From Incurvaria masculella (Eukaryota; Arthropoda; Insecta; Lepidoptera; Incurvariidae), in NCBI GenBank assembly GCA_946894095.1, contig OX335661.1, forward strand, positions 1-64,000: a stretch of DNA of 64,000 bases, in the 5' to 3' direction. Positions 10,041-19,703 of the stretch are shown piece by piece. The stretch's first letter is position 1. Every line of letters begins with the position of its first letter. A model generated the notes under the pieces. It searched no databases. It was given only the letters and a program-made list of their open reading frames with translations, and had not been told where the DNA came from. The position numbers and the translations under genes are program-made.

Positions 10041-10096
10041 TTAACCGACTTCAAAAAAGGAGGAGGTTATCAATTCGTCTGTATGTTTTTTTTTAC
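10041..10096 (+). mobile_element. Solo end of the ACCGACTTC miniature element
   Basis: TTAACCGACTTCAAAAAAGG through GGTTATCAATTCGTCTGTAT and a T run is one terminal repeat of the element described at 1.4 kb, without a matching inverted end nearby. A truncated copy. Confidence 0.75.
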
Positions 10097-11225
10097 ACAA
10101 ACAAACTCAAGTGTTCGAGTTGGGGATCGAAGACCACGTTCGGCACCACAAGGTGCCTCGTTTCTACAATCGGTATCTTAATTACTTCCTTCGCGGCCGA
10201 GCGCGATAACGTAAACATTAATCTCGGGACTCCATAGAATTCAAAGTAGTAACCGAACTGGAATTTGGCCATGCATATTTCGCCAGCACTATTCAATGAT
10301 GTAAACCTGCCGAATCGAAGAGCTCAGCCAAATTTCAATTCGTGATTTGAAACTCGTAATAGAGGCTCGGCGCACTTTCATACGGACTAACTGTATTCAC
10401 GCTGTCAGCGTCTGAGCGCAATTCGGACCGCGGCCATGCTTACTCTTTGGTCAATCAAAAACGCCGTGATTTTATTATCTGTGGTCAATCACGCGAAAAG
10501 TGAGGTTGGTCGGTCGTATGCATCGTTTCGTGCCTTACCAAATTACTAACGTGCTAAGTTCTGTACGTTCTCAAAATCGTTGCATTTTCGCATTACCGTT
10601 CATTAGATCTAACAGCCAATCAATGACGTCGCCTGTTAATGTTAAGGTTGGTATCATATTTAAACTCGGTTGGTCTGTCGGTTCTCCTTTTTCGGCATTT
10701 TATATGATGGTATCAGTAATATTTTCTACATACTTGCAAAGCCTCCCCTCTTGCTTAAATATGCCCACCGACGCGATGTTTTCTGTGCCCTCATTTTGTA
10801 CCTACTATCCGACCACGCCAGAAGTCGGCACGTTTCGCAGAGCAGAAAACAAAGTATTGGTAGATCAGCAGAAATGTAGAGGTAAATTATATATACTCAG
10901 CAAAGTGAACACGAGAATATCTTGTGTTCGCTTCTCTGCGTGGTATCATTTAATATCTGCGCAGTCGATTTGAAGCCAACGTTTACAGTGTACACTACAA
11001 ACACATTACACAAGCGTCCTGATTCAGTTTGCACACTCAAAGCTCTCAACATCACAAACGGTTGAGGTTTGGCAGGATGTTGCAATCTTGCGATCTTACT
11101 GTTAGACTGAGCATGTAGTTTAGGGTCTTACTAAGATATTTTAGCAAAAAAATCTTCGCCCGAGAGGTTTACTTTTAATATCTCACGTAAGTGTTCAGCA
11201 CACCGACGGACAATTCTTTTTTGTG
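10097..11225. other. Unassigned sequence, no supported gene
   Basis: A plus-strand frame of 157 codons (10,500-10,973) and several shorter ones overlap each other in different frames. They show no domain, no biased composition and no family motif, so I treat them as chance. No repeat structure was noticed. Confidence 0.35.
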
Positions 11226-12092
11226 GATGAGGGGGAAAACATTTACAAGAGTGTGCCATTCTTAGCTTCTAGCTGGATATCAGGGATGGTAGAGTGGATT
11301 TTTAGAAGCATTTTTGGTCAAGGAACATGGGTACGGAAATGAAGTTTTATCTCCAAAATATATTTTTTAAAATATGAAATCCGCTTAATAATTTCCACCG
11401 TGTCCAATTGCGCCACTCACTAATCACCTGCCAACATTGCAACCGGAAAGTGTTGCCAGACGCCAAATGATATATTCCGTGAGGTTCTAACTCTAATATA
11501 AGCTAAACAAGCTTAAAAAAAGCCTTTTTTAAATGCACCTCGAAGCCCAGGCAGGTAAGTTGATGGCTACGCCGAAAGACTCACTTGGTCGGCACTTTCG
11601 CTACGCGAGCGCATGAGAGCGCTCTCGCTCCGCTCAGGACCTCCTGCGCGAGCTTTCGTCTCCGCCCCTCTTAAAAAACATTCTATTGATGACGCACACC
11701 AACATGTAATGTCGGGGTGGCTAAGTCGGATTTGTAGCAATACGAGTACAGCAATTGTTAATTTTACCCTAAATTATAGGAAATTACATATTGGCAACAT
11801 TTTACCTGCAATATGAATTTTTCAACTTGACCTGTTCGCGTCGGAATACAGAACGAACGTTAATATTGCATCGCGCGCCGCCATCGTCGTCGCATCGACG
11901 CATATTGTTTTGCGTCGGAATACAGAACGAACGTTAATATTGCTGACGGGATTTCATATTTTCAAAAAAATATTTTGGATAGAAAACTTCGTTTCCGTAC
12001 CCATGTTCCTTGACCAAAAATGCTTCTAAAAATCCCTGATATACAGCTAGAAGCTAAGAATGGCGCAGTCTTGTAAATTTCACCCGATGAGG
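11226..12092. repeat. Fold-back element with ~150-bp inverted arms
   Basis: The left arm (11,226-11,390) and right arm (11,944-12,092) are inverse complements. Both carry TTCTTAGCTTCTAGCTG and AGAAGCATTTTTGGTCAAGG followed by AACATGGGTACGGAAA. The left arm has an extra about 10 bp (GGTAGAGTGG). The 550-bp loop contains a 32-nt direct repeat starting GCGTCGGAATACAGAACGAA at about 11,838 and again at 11,912. No coding frame of substance in the loop. Most likely a non-autonomous DNA element; its ends and target duplication were not fixed. Confidence 0.65.
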
Positions 12093-12714
12093 GCAGTAAT
12101 TTGCAAGGTTTTGACCCAAAAATTTGACAATTACAATGACAAAGGGGTAGGCCCTTTGTCAATTGTAATTGTCAGATTTTTTTCTTTATTTTTGAAAGTT
12201 ACCGAAATCCCTACTTTACACCCTTGTAACCTAGCGCAAAACTCGAGAATTGCTGGAGCATTGTTATCAGATTGTCCAGAAATATGTATGTACCTACCTA
12301 CTACAATTTTTACTTTGGATGAAAACAACTTGTCTTCTGATGTAAAGAGCTGGATCTTTTTATCTCAGCGAAATGTCGGCTTTGCTTAAGATTTTGCATT
12401 TTGTATTGTTTTATGAGTGACTCTAAGTGTCGGGCTGAGGGGTCAGGAGGCCAGGAGGACGGGCAGGCATTGTCGAATTATGCTGCTGGAAAAAGGCAAA
12501 GCCCCTTGACCGTCGCCCCTTCACGTCAATTTGTGTTGGTAGCAATTTAGTAGGTATTTAGGAGTGACGGGTGCCTGATGGTCCTGAGACAGGAAGAAAA
12601 ACTAAACTCCAAATCCAAATGGCTTACTAAAAAGGATCGAGGAAGGTGAGGTGATATCAGAGGACCTTAAATGTGAAACGCACATAATTGAGCTAGTAAA
12701 GAGCAAACGCACTC
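12093..12714. other. Unassigned sequence, no supported gene
   Basis: A 109-codon plus-strand frame overlaps the right arm of the fold-back element and runs to 12,389 without recognisable motifs. Beyond that is unique-looking sequence up to the Helitron. Confidence 0.35.
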
Positions 12715-13597
12715 CTATCTATACTAATCTATATATCTTCTATCTATGTCTATCTATACCAATAATAACAAGTCTGTAAGGGATGTTCATCGTGTAAGTT
12801 TTAAATCTTCTTAATCAAAATCTTCACTACATAGTATAAAACAAAGTCGCTTTCTCTGTCCCTATATCACTATATCCCTATGTACGCTTAAATCTTTAAA
12901 ACTACGCAACGGATTTTGATTCTGTTTTCTTTAATAGATAGAGTGATTCAAGAGGAAGGTTTATATGTCTAATAACATCCATTAAATATTGGAGAAATAC
13001 TGTTATTTTTGAGGTTTCCAATGTGATGTCGTAAAAAAAATATTTTTTTCCGCTTACATTGCATACTTAGTATTGTATACATTGAAAAGGTCTACAGAAA
13101 ACTCCAAGATGGTATATATCTATCTCTTATGGATATCCCACAATAAAAATTTTTTCTCATTTACTTTTTACGACAAATAATGGCTAATTTTTGAAGCAAT
13201 TTTAACCAATACAGCATTAATCCTTATCCAATTAAATACCTTAAATACATTGTTGATTTAATATAGATCTATACGGCCCTTTACAGCATATGATTTAAAT
13301 GAATATTTTCGAAGATATTATAGATTTAAAAATTGCGGGATGTAGTGTTTGCAGCGGTACCGGCCGGCCGGGGCGGCGGGAGCGTGCCTCGGAGGCCGCG
13401 GTTCTTCCTATAGCACTTTGAATTTATTATTTCTCTAATATCTAATAATCATGTAATAATAATATCTAAGTTTTTTTTATTTCAAATATCTCAATGTAGG
13501 AACTCTACGTAAAAATGGTTTATTTGTGTATCATTGTGTCAAAATTATATTTTTTAAAATGATATTATGCCCGTGCAAAGCCGGGACGGGCTGCTAG
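12715..13597 (+). mobile_element. Non-autonomous Helitron-like element
   Basis: The 3' end has the Helitron signature: a GC hairpin (CCCGT...ACGGG, 13,570-13,590) a few bases before the terminal CTAG (13,594-13,597), followed by a host T. The body (AAAACTACGCAACGGATTTT near 12,899, GGAGAAATACTGTTATTTTT near 12,990) matches what I recall of a widespread lepidopteran Helitron. The 5' end is less certain: two TCTATCTATAC-type starts occur at about 12,715 and 12,748. No Rep/helicase frame. It lies just upstream of the first visible MYG1 exon. Confidence 0.72.
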
Positions 13598-13872
13598 TTT
13601 ATGTATGTATGTATGTACGTCCTCCATAACTCTTAAACCAATCATCCAAATCGGATAAAACGTACATTTAGCTATAAGGGGCACAGGTTAGTACACGTAC
13701 ATTTAGCTATATAAAAGACAGGATAGGCTAAATTAAATTCAGTTGCAGTTCCATTTGGGTTAGTATTTAAATCAATGGTTGTAAAATGAGTATTGTACAG
13801 AACTGCAATACGACTCAATGGTGTGCCATAAATAAATAAATAATAGTAAATTGAATTGATTGATAACTGTAG
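13598..13872. other. Spacer with TATG microsatellite before MYG1 exon
   Basis: A short (TATG)n run (13,599-13,616) is followed by sequence with a repeated ACGTACATTTAGCTATA word (near 13,660 and 13,697). The stretch ends in a weak splice acceptor (GATAACTGTAG) at 13,872. No start codon in frame with the next exon was found, so the 5' end of MYG1 is not here. Confidence 0.5.
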
Positions 13873-14123
13873 ATCGGCACGCACGATGGTGTGTTCCACT
13901 GCGACGAGGTACTGGCGTGCTTCATGCTGCGGTTGCTGCCCGAGTACGCCGGCGCAGAGGTAGTGCGGTCGCGCGATCCAGAGCAGCTCGCCCGCTGCGA
14001 CGTGGTGGTGGACGTAGGCGCAGTCTATGACCACGCCACGCTTCGCTATGACCACCACCAGAGGGAGTTCACCGAGACGCTCTCCACTGTGCGTCCGGAC
14101 CTCGGTGCCTCTTATCAGATTAA
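13873..14123 (+). CDS. Myg1: MYG1 exonuclease, first visible coding exon
   Basis: This 251-bp exon encodes the N-terminal catalytic part of MYG1 (GAMM1), a DHH-superfamily 3'-5' RNA exonuclease known from nucleus and mitochondria. Visible motifs are [12 protein letters not shown] (metal-binding His/Asp region), VVDVGAVYD and the DHH-type [13 protein letters not shown]. It opens in phase 0 after an AG at 13,871-13,872. It ends with two bases (AA) before GTGAGT; joined to the next exon these make Lys followed by LSSAGLIY, exactly the order in the animal protein. The 30-45 residues usually found before IGTHDG, with the start codon and targeting peptide, were not located. The upstream Helitron may lie in the first intron or mark a truncation. 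Confidence 0.9.
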
Positions 14124-14763
14124 GTGAGTTCATGTTCAGTGTGCTACATGCTGCGCTTGAGTACGTCGGCGCAGAGGTGGTGCGGTCGCGCGATTTGGAG
14201 CAGCTCGCGCGCTGCGACGTGGTGGACGTAGGTGCAGTATATAACCACACCACGCTTCGCTGCGACCACAACCAGAGGGAGTTCACTGAGACGCTCTCCA
14301 CTGTGCGTCCGGACCTCGGTGCCTCTTATCAGATCAAGTGAGTTCATGTTCAGTGTGCTACATGCTGCGCCCGAGTACATCGGCGCAGAGGTGGTGCGAT
14401 TTGGAGCAGCTCGCGCGCTGCGACGTGGTGGTGGACGTAGGTGCAGTATATGACCACACCACGCTTCGCTACGACCACAACCAGAGGAAGTTCACCAAAA
14501 CGCTCTCCACTGTGCGTCCGGACCTCGGTGCCTCTTATCAGATCAAGTGAGTTCATGTTCAGTGTGCTACATGCTGCGCCCGAGTACGTCGGCGCAGAGG
14601 TTGTGCGGTCGCGCGATTTGGAGCAGCTCGCGCGCTGCGACGTGGTGGAGGACGTAGGCGCAGTCTATGACCACGCCACGCTTCGCTACGACCGCCACCA
14701 GAAGAAGTTCACTGAGACGCTCTCTACTCTGTGTCCGGACCTCGGTGCCTCTAATCAGATCAA
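14124..14763 (+). pseudogene. Three degenerate tandem copies of the MYG1 exon
   Basis: Most of the preceding exon (from about 13,913) plus 16 intron bases (GTGAGTTCATGTTCAG) is repeated three times. The units are 214, 209 and 217 bp, with GTGAGT donors at 14,338, 14,547 and 14,764. Each copy has small deletions early on that shift the frame near the AEVV segment. The DHH-type motif YDHHQ of the intact exon has become CDHNQ, YDHNQ and YDRHQ, so the copies are decaying while the donors stay intact. They lie in the intron before the next real exon. Whether any is spliced in cannot be told from sequence; including one would usually break the frame. Confidence 0.85.
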
Positions 14764-15005
14764 GTGAGTTCATGTATCCAAATTAACTTTCTGATCAATA
14801 TTTATGAAATGTATCCAAATAAAAATTTGTAAGGATTTTAATTTAAATTAACCTGATTTGGTGAAAAGGGCATCAGTAATATTGTAAGGTGTTGTATGTG
14901 GACATTCGATTATGCTAAGGGGGGGCTCGTTTGACAGATTTCAAATCCAATAGTATGCCACACAATACACATGCCAAGGTGTTCATAGTCGTTTTTTTTT
15001 TTTAG

Positions 15006-15572
15006 GTTGAGTTCAGCTGGATTGATCTACGCTCACTACGGCGAACGAATAATCCAGCAGCTTGCTACCAAAGGTGCTCCACTCGACTCCGCCGACGTGA
15101 CTCTTGTGTTCCGTAAAGTGTATAATCACATAATTGAGGAAATCGACGCAATCGACAATGGAATTCCGATGACTGCCGAGGAGCCCAAATATCGAATCCA
15201 CACTAATCTCAGCGCCCGGGTCGGACGTCTCAATCCAGAATGGAACACAAATCAAGAACACAACACCGACGACATATTCAAGAAGGCAATGTCAATTGTG
15301 GAGCAAGAGTTCATCTACACTGTAAAATATTTTCTATCAGTGTGGCTGCCGGCAAGAGACTACGTGAAGGAAGCGCTGAGTAAGCGAATAAAAGTGCACG
15401 AGTCGGGCGAGATTGTCGAGTTCCCGGAACGGTTTCCTTGGAAGGAACACTTGTTCGACTTGGAGAAGGAGTTGGGTATTGCTGGTGTAGTGAAGTATGT
15501 GATTTTCAACGACAAGCCAAACTCGTGGAGGGTTCAAGCTGTCCCCGAGAGTCCAAGCAGTTTTGTGACAAG
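15006..15572 (+). CDS. Myg1: MYG1 exonuclease, central exon
   Basis: This 567-bp exon starts after a long T run and AG (15,004-15,005) and ends before GTAAAC. It encodes [19 protein letters not shown], the [11 protein letters not shown] motif, [19 protein letters not shown]-type helices, the [14 protein letters not shown] motif, and a C-terminal [12 protein letters not shown]...VKYVIFND segment. All are in the order and spacing of MYG1 from other animals. There are no stops or frameshifts, and the splice phase (AG|G) fits the terminal exon. Codons look normal for a host gene and unlike the surrounding transposon relics. This is the strongest evidence that MYG1 here is, or recently was, functional. 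Confidence 0.93.
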
Positions 15573-15642
15573 GTAAACCATTTCGATATTTCTAGGCTAT
15601 TTTAATCATTAGGTCAATCAGTAATCCAAGGATGTCTGTTCA

Positions 15643-16184
15643 AGGTGGCTCATCCCGCTCATCTCCCCATACAAAAGGGGAAAGAAGATCACGCCCATAT
15701 TTCTTGTCAGAGATCCAAAATTTTGCTAAAAATAGCTTTATTTGATCGAACTAGACGTCTGAGGCCCATTGGCATTGTAAAATTGTGTTTGGTTTCTAAG
15801 TTATAAGGACCGAAAGTTCGCATTTTTCGCGCGTTTTATACAATAACTTTGGAGGTGGATTACGCAATGATAAAGTAAGAACATCTTAAAAAGATTAGTC
15901 ATCAGACATAGCTTATTTAATCAAGATTTATAATCTATTTGGTTTTTGTTCGATTTTTTACTACAGCGGTATTCTGTATAAGACTATAAGTCGTTTTTAA
16001 ATTAAAATTTTCGTAAATCTTACCAAATCATACACTATGCACATTGTCTTTTTTGTGGACATGTTGCATCTTCCTCATCACGGAGCCTGTCTTATTCTTT
16101 GAAACAGAGAAGGTCCCAGAGCGCAACAGCACGGTTTTGTACCGCGCCCGCGAATGAGTTAGGCCCGCCGGGTTGGGCCACCTT
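15643..16184. mobile_element. 542-bp inverted-repeat element in a MYG1 intron (copy 1)
   Basis: It begins AAGGTGGCTCATCCCGC and ends GCCGGGTTGGGCCACCTT, so the ends are short inverted repeats (AAGGTGGC[T/C]CA). A second 542-bp copy lies at 28,915-29,456 and part of a third at 34,247-34,722. Shared internal words include TTTGGAGGTGGATTACGCAA and GCACATTGTCTTTTTTGTGG. No protein is encoded; short frames across it recur in each copy by homology only. Non-autonomous DNA transposon of unknown superfamily. Confidence 0.72.
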
Positions 16185-16198
16185 AAGCTTAATTTCAG

Positions 16199-16850
16199 TT
16201 GTCTTACTTTATATATGAAAAATGGTGCTCAGAAAAGTCAATAACACCTCCTTTGCGGACTATCGCTGAGCTTGTTCAAATTACGCTGCAAGACTTCCAG
16301 GTTATTGGTATGAGGAAAGGCACCTGCCGGCAGATAGTTCCATATCCTGATACTTTTGAGATTACCGCGGTCGTTAGACATGTTTGAAAAATGTTACGGC
16401 TTTTCACGCGGCAGGAAGAGACATTCTCCGACGTTTCGAGCCAATCATTCAGCCCGTTGTCAAGGAGGCATCCGCCGCGTTTCAGTCGTCTGCTGCGTAC
16501 GAACGCGGCGGATGCCCCCTTTACAACGGGCTGAATGATTGGCTCGAAACGTCGGAGAATGTCTCTTCCTGCCGCGTGAAAAGCCGTAACATTTTCCAAA
16601 CAAGTTCCATATCCTGGCGGTGCGGCAGAGAAATGAGTTTGAGAAACGGTTCGTTCTCAAAAGCCTAATGTCAACCACAAGGGCGAGCTCTGATTCTCTG
16701 CCACGGGTGCTCTGGCTATACCTAGGTTAGATGGGGAGGTATGAGGGATGCAAGTTCCACAGAGCAACACCATAGTGGTACCTGTAGAACAGGTAGAGCG
16801 ACCTCACAAACCGTATGTGGCTCAGGAACTCCATTATTATATTTCTTTTA
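16199..16850 (-). pseudogene. LINE reverse-transcriptase C-terminal relic, split by an insertion
   Basis: On the minus strand, two parts read as one LINE C-terminus: RTNRFSNSFLCRTARIWNL (about 16,675-16,617) and, after a 253-bp insertion, LPAGAFPHTNNLEVLQRNLN (about 16,330-16,270). This 'NSFL..RTARIWN.LP' pattern is typical of Jockey/CR1-group LINE ends. Stops and frameshifts are present. It lies in the last MYG1 intron and is antisense to that gene. Confidence 0.65.
16350..16602. mobile_element. Palindromic Penelope-type insertion with 14-bp target duplication
   Basis: The insert is flanked by AGTTCCATATCCTG at 16,336-16,349 and 16,603-16,616. It is almost a perfect palindrome: arms about 16,383-16,480 and 16,502-16,600 around a 21-bp centre. 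Each arm contains CCGACGTTTCGAGC...TCAGCCCGTTGTCAA, the same block that precedes the Penelope GIY-YIG relic at 22.8 kb. I read it as two head-to-head copies of a Penelope-like terminal repeat. No complete protein is encoded. Confidence 0.75.
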
Positions 16851-16859
16851 AGATTGGTC

Positions 16860-16889
16860 AGAGGGCACAAGCTATAACTTGTGCCCTCT
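16860..16889. repeat. Perfect 12-bp hairpin
   Basis: AGAGGGCACAAG, loop CTATAA, then CTTGTGCCCTCT. It lies at the upstream edge of the LINE relic in the MYG1 intron. Function unknown. Confidence 0.8.
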
Positions 16890-17360
16890 AAAGTGTGTGT
16901 AGGTATTTTTCAATGTACACATTTTCTTGAGATGTGGTACCTAATTCATAGTAACCTTTAAGGATTTTGTATGTCTCTATAAGGTCTCCCCGCAGTCATG
17001 ATTCTTCTAGGCAGCTGAGTCCGAGTCCTTCAAGTCGACGTTCATAGTGTCTTCCAGAAGGTTTATATATATATTTTTTTCTTTTGCACATTCATCTGCC
17101 ATCAGTCTTCAGACTAAAATCAGATCTCTTGAGTGTGCGTGTAATTTTGTAGATCAACATGTCCAGTAACATTAGACCTTCCTCCATATTTAAATCAATC
17201 AGAACTGGTTGTCGAGATCGGTTAAGTCATATCTTTTAAGTCCCCGTTGCTCTGACATTAGCAGGCAAGTATGTTGCCATGATAATTAAGTCAGGTTATG
17301 TATTTGGTAGAGACTACTCTTATTTCATCCTTCACCGAAGCATTGTCTAGATGTTTGTGT
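16890..17360. other. MYG1 intron sequence, no gene
   Basis: Moderately AT-rich intronic sequence between the LINE relic and the terminal-exon array. On the minus strand 16,980-17,060 could extend the LINE relic, but I could not trace a frame. Nothing else recognised. Confidence 0.4.
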
Positions 17361-17434
17361 ACTTCGGCAACACGAAGCGTGCCAGCATACTGAGCATGGC
17401 CGTCCTCGGCCTCCGAGCCCCGTTCCAACTCTGA
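17361..17434 (+). pseudogene. Truncated copy of the MYG1 terminal exon (copy 0)
   Basis: Bases from CGGCAACACGAAGCGTGCC to the stop (CAACTCTGA, 17,426-17,434) match the end of the terminal exon with several changes, and the 5' two thirds of the exon are missing. It is followed by the 25-bp linker and the first complete copy. Confidence 0.8.
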
Positions 17435-17459
17435 GATCTCATGTAGAGTGTTGTTGCAG

Positions 17460-17631
17460 GAGGCCTCTGCACCGCGCATGGTGGGGCGTGCTTGACGAGC
17501 TGTTAAGTGCGGTGGCGGGGGTGGAGGGCTGCGTCTTCTGTCACGCCACCGGCTTCATCGGCGGCAACACGACGCGTGCCGGCGCACTGCGCATGCCCGT
17601 CCTCGGCCTCCGAGCGCCGCTCCAACTCTGA
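17460..17631 (+). CDS. Myg1: MYG1 terminal exon, copy A
   Basis: Follows GTTGTTGCAG. In phase with the preceding donor (AG|G) it reads RPLHRAWWGVLDELLSAVAG, then GCVFCHATGFIGGNTTRAGA, then LRMPVLGLRAPLQL and TGA. This is the conserved C-terminal block of MYG1 (W.G.RDE.L, then GC.F.H..GFIGG..T..GAL.MA). As the nearest of four complete copies to the upstream donor it would be spliced first under a simple model. It has Leu where the other copies have Arg (GVLDE versus GVRDE) and Met-Pro-Val where copy D and the usual family sequence have Met-Ala-Val. Joined to the two exons upstream, the protein is about 330 residues, close to the family length minus the N-terminus. Confidence 0.82.
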
Positions 17632-17656
17632 GATCTCATGTAGAGTGTTGTTGCAG

Positions 17657-17828
17657 GAGGCCTCTGCACCGCGCATGGTGGGGCGTGCGTGACGAGCTGT
17701 TGAGTGCGGTGGCGGGGGTGGAGGGCTGCGTCTTCTGTCACGCCACCGGCTTCATCGGCGGCAACACGACGCGTGCCGGCGCACTGCGCATGCCCGTCCT
17801 CGGCCTCCGAGCGCCGCTCCAACTCTGA
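17657..17828 (+). CDS. Myg1: MYG1 terminal exon, copy B
   Basis: Exactly 197 bp downstream of copy A, with its own GTTGTTGCAG acceptor, intact frame and TGA. It reads GVRDELLSAVAGVEGC and the same tail as copy A. It could serve as an alternative last exon giving almost the same protein. The 25-bp gap between copies is too short to be an intron, so two copies cannot be spliced together in series. Confidence 0.75.
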
Positions 17829-17853
17829 GATCTCATGTAGAGTGTTGTTGCAG

Positions 17854-18025
17854 GAGGCCTCTGCACCGCGCATGGTGGGGCGTGCGTGACGAGCTGTTGA
17901 GTGCGGTGGCGGGGGTGGAGGGCTGCGTCTTCTGTCACGCCACCGGCTTCATCGGCGGCAACACGACGCGTGCCGGCGCACTGCGCATGCCCGTCCTCGG
18001 CCTCCGAGCGCCGCTCCAACTCTGA
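17854..18025 (+). CDS. Myg1: MYG1 terminal exon, copy C
   Basis: I find no difference from copy B over the whole 197-bp unit, which implies very recent duplication, gene conversion, or an assembly repeat. It has an intact acceptor, frame and stop. Confidence 0.75.
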
Positions 18026-18050
18026 GATCTCATGTAGAGTGTTGTTGCAG

Positions 18051-18222
18051 GAGGCCTCTGCACCGCGCATGGTGGGGCGTGCGTGACGAGCTGTTAAGTG
18101 CGGTGGCGGGGGTGGAGGGCTGCGTCTTCTGTCACGCCACCGGCTTCATCGGCGGCAACACGACGCGTGCCGGCGCACTGCGCATGGCCGTCCTCAGCCT
18201 CCAAGCGCCGCTCCAACTCTGA
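18051..18222 (+). CDS. Myg1: MYG1 terminal exon, copy D (last)
   Basis: Last complete copy, with intact acceptor and frame, ending LRMAVLSLQAPLQL and TGA. The MAVLSL spelling is closer to what I recall of the family (GAL.MA) than copies A-C. Because sequence after its stop leaves the repeat, this may be the original terminal exon and A-C the added ones. The true 3' UTR and polyadenylation site would then follow from 18,223. Confidence 0.78.
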
Positions 18223-19230
18223 GATATGAGATTCAATTACATAGTAAAATATATGCTACTTTTTATTTATATATCTCTTTTAGTATGCCAGCTTGCTTTG
18301 ATATATGAGCAACAGCAGATGTTGCGAAAATTATGAATCATCAAACTTTCAAATGACCTAACTAAATTGTGCTACCTATTTTCATGTGAGTTATTCAGGG
18401 CTTACACCTGCCCTGGTTTCTAAGTTATAAAGGTAATGGCATAGAAAGACATATTAATTATATGTTAAGAACGGGCCATATCCAACCCTACCTCATCGTG
18501 TAGCAAGATGCGAACAATCTAGAATGATGCTTATTAAGTAACCGAATAGAATATCTTGATTGCTCGAAGTTCGAAAGTCGCTCGAAGTTATACACCTGAC
18601 ATAGGTTAAGTTGTTGACGGCTTATACACTGCATTAGTAACTTTATTAGTTGTAAGTAACTTAAACTGAGGGTTGCTGTTTCTATTGTTCTTTGTTCTTT
18701 GCCTTAATCTGTTCTACCAAGGAATTGTCTGGCAGTAGCATTTAGATCTAAGTATGTATGTCATAATTGTGGACGGTGTAGCGACCTAGCGCCCTCTACT
18801 GAGAGCTGCTAGTTTCACATGCCACAAATGCAACATACAGATGCATAGAAGCTAGTTATCATGCCGGGCGCTAGATGGCGCTACCAGCCAGACATGAAGT
18901 CTATATCCCACTAACGAAGTTTCCGAGCGAGTTAACACATATACAACATTCAAATCACGACTAGGGGAGAGCAGCTGCGCAGCCGTGGGTCTCAATACCT
19001 GACCCACCTTTTCATCTCTCCACAACGGAAAAATATGTTATGTAAACCTGTGAAGTTTCTTTGCGGGTTCTTCTTTACTGGGTTGATCGAATCCGCGGAT
19101 CTTTGTGATGTAACTTGGTTTAGTTTGAGTAACAAAAAGTTTAAACAAATTAAATGAAAATGAAAGTTAAGAGGGATGATGCAATAGAGGAAATGATTAG
19201 GTTTAGATTAGGAAACAAAAAAGCAAAAGT
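18223..19230. other. Possible MYG1 3' UTR and intergenic sequence
   Basis: AT-rich sequence directly after the last MYG1 stop probably includes its 3' UTR. No clear AATAAA word was pinned down. Around 18,780-18,900 are paired words GACCTAGCGCCCTCTA and GCGCTAGATGGCGCTACC, which look like a short repeat, possibly a SINE or MITE fragment. No gene recognised. Confidence 0.4.
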
Positions 19231-19703
19231 AAAAATTATAGTTTAAAAAAACTCAAAATACACGCTTTTAAAGCAGATCAAACTAAAATAAAAAAAAAAG
19301 GAAAAAAAGATTTCAAAGATATTATCCCAACAACAATATATTGGCAACTAACTCGATAAAATCCATTAGTTTTCAGAGGGTTTAACATAACAGTAAAGTG
19401 ACAAACAATATAAAAATTAATATGAATAGCGTGGGGTGCTTTATTTTAAATTTATTGTTATAGATATATTTACTAATGAATTATCTGTAACAACTTTTGT
19501 TGAGCACCCCACGTGCTTAATATCTTATTTTTTTATTGTTTATCACTTTACTGTTATTTTAAACCCTCTGAAAACTAATGGATTTTATCAAGTTAGTTGT
19601 CAATCAATTGCTGTTGGGATAATATTTTTTAAAATATTTTTCCTTTTTAGTTTGATCTGCTTTAAAAGCGTGTTTTTTGAGTTTTTTTAAACTATAATTT
19701 TTT
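19231..19703. mobile_element. Fold-back element (family with ACACGCTTTTA ends), copy 1
   Basis: Near-perfect inverted arms run from TATAGTTTAAAAAAACTC at the left to GAGTTTTTTTAAACTATA at the right, with CACGCTTTTAAAGCAGATCA just inside. The centre is bounded by GCGTGGGGTGC (19,430-19,440) and GCACCCCACG (19,504-19,513). No protein. The same terminal and central words occur at 44.1-44.5 kb, but the arm sequences between them differ. Confidence 0.75.

Noticed and set aside
10500..10973. 157-codon plus-strand frame
   Set aside because: No domain or motif, overlaps other frames of similar size on both strands, and lies in sequence with no other coding sign.
17507..18086. 61- and 110-codon frames repeated every 197 bp on both strands
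   Set aside because: Out-of-frame shadows of the MYG1 terminal exon; the true phase reads GCVFCHATGFIGG.
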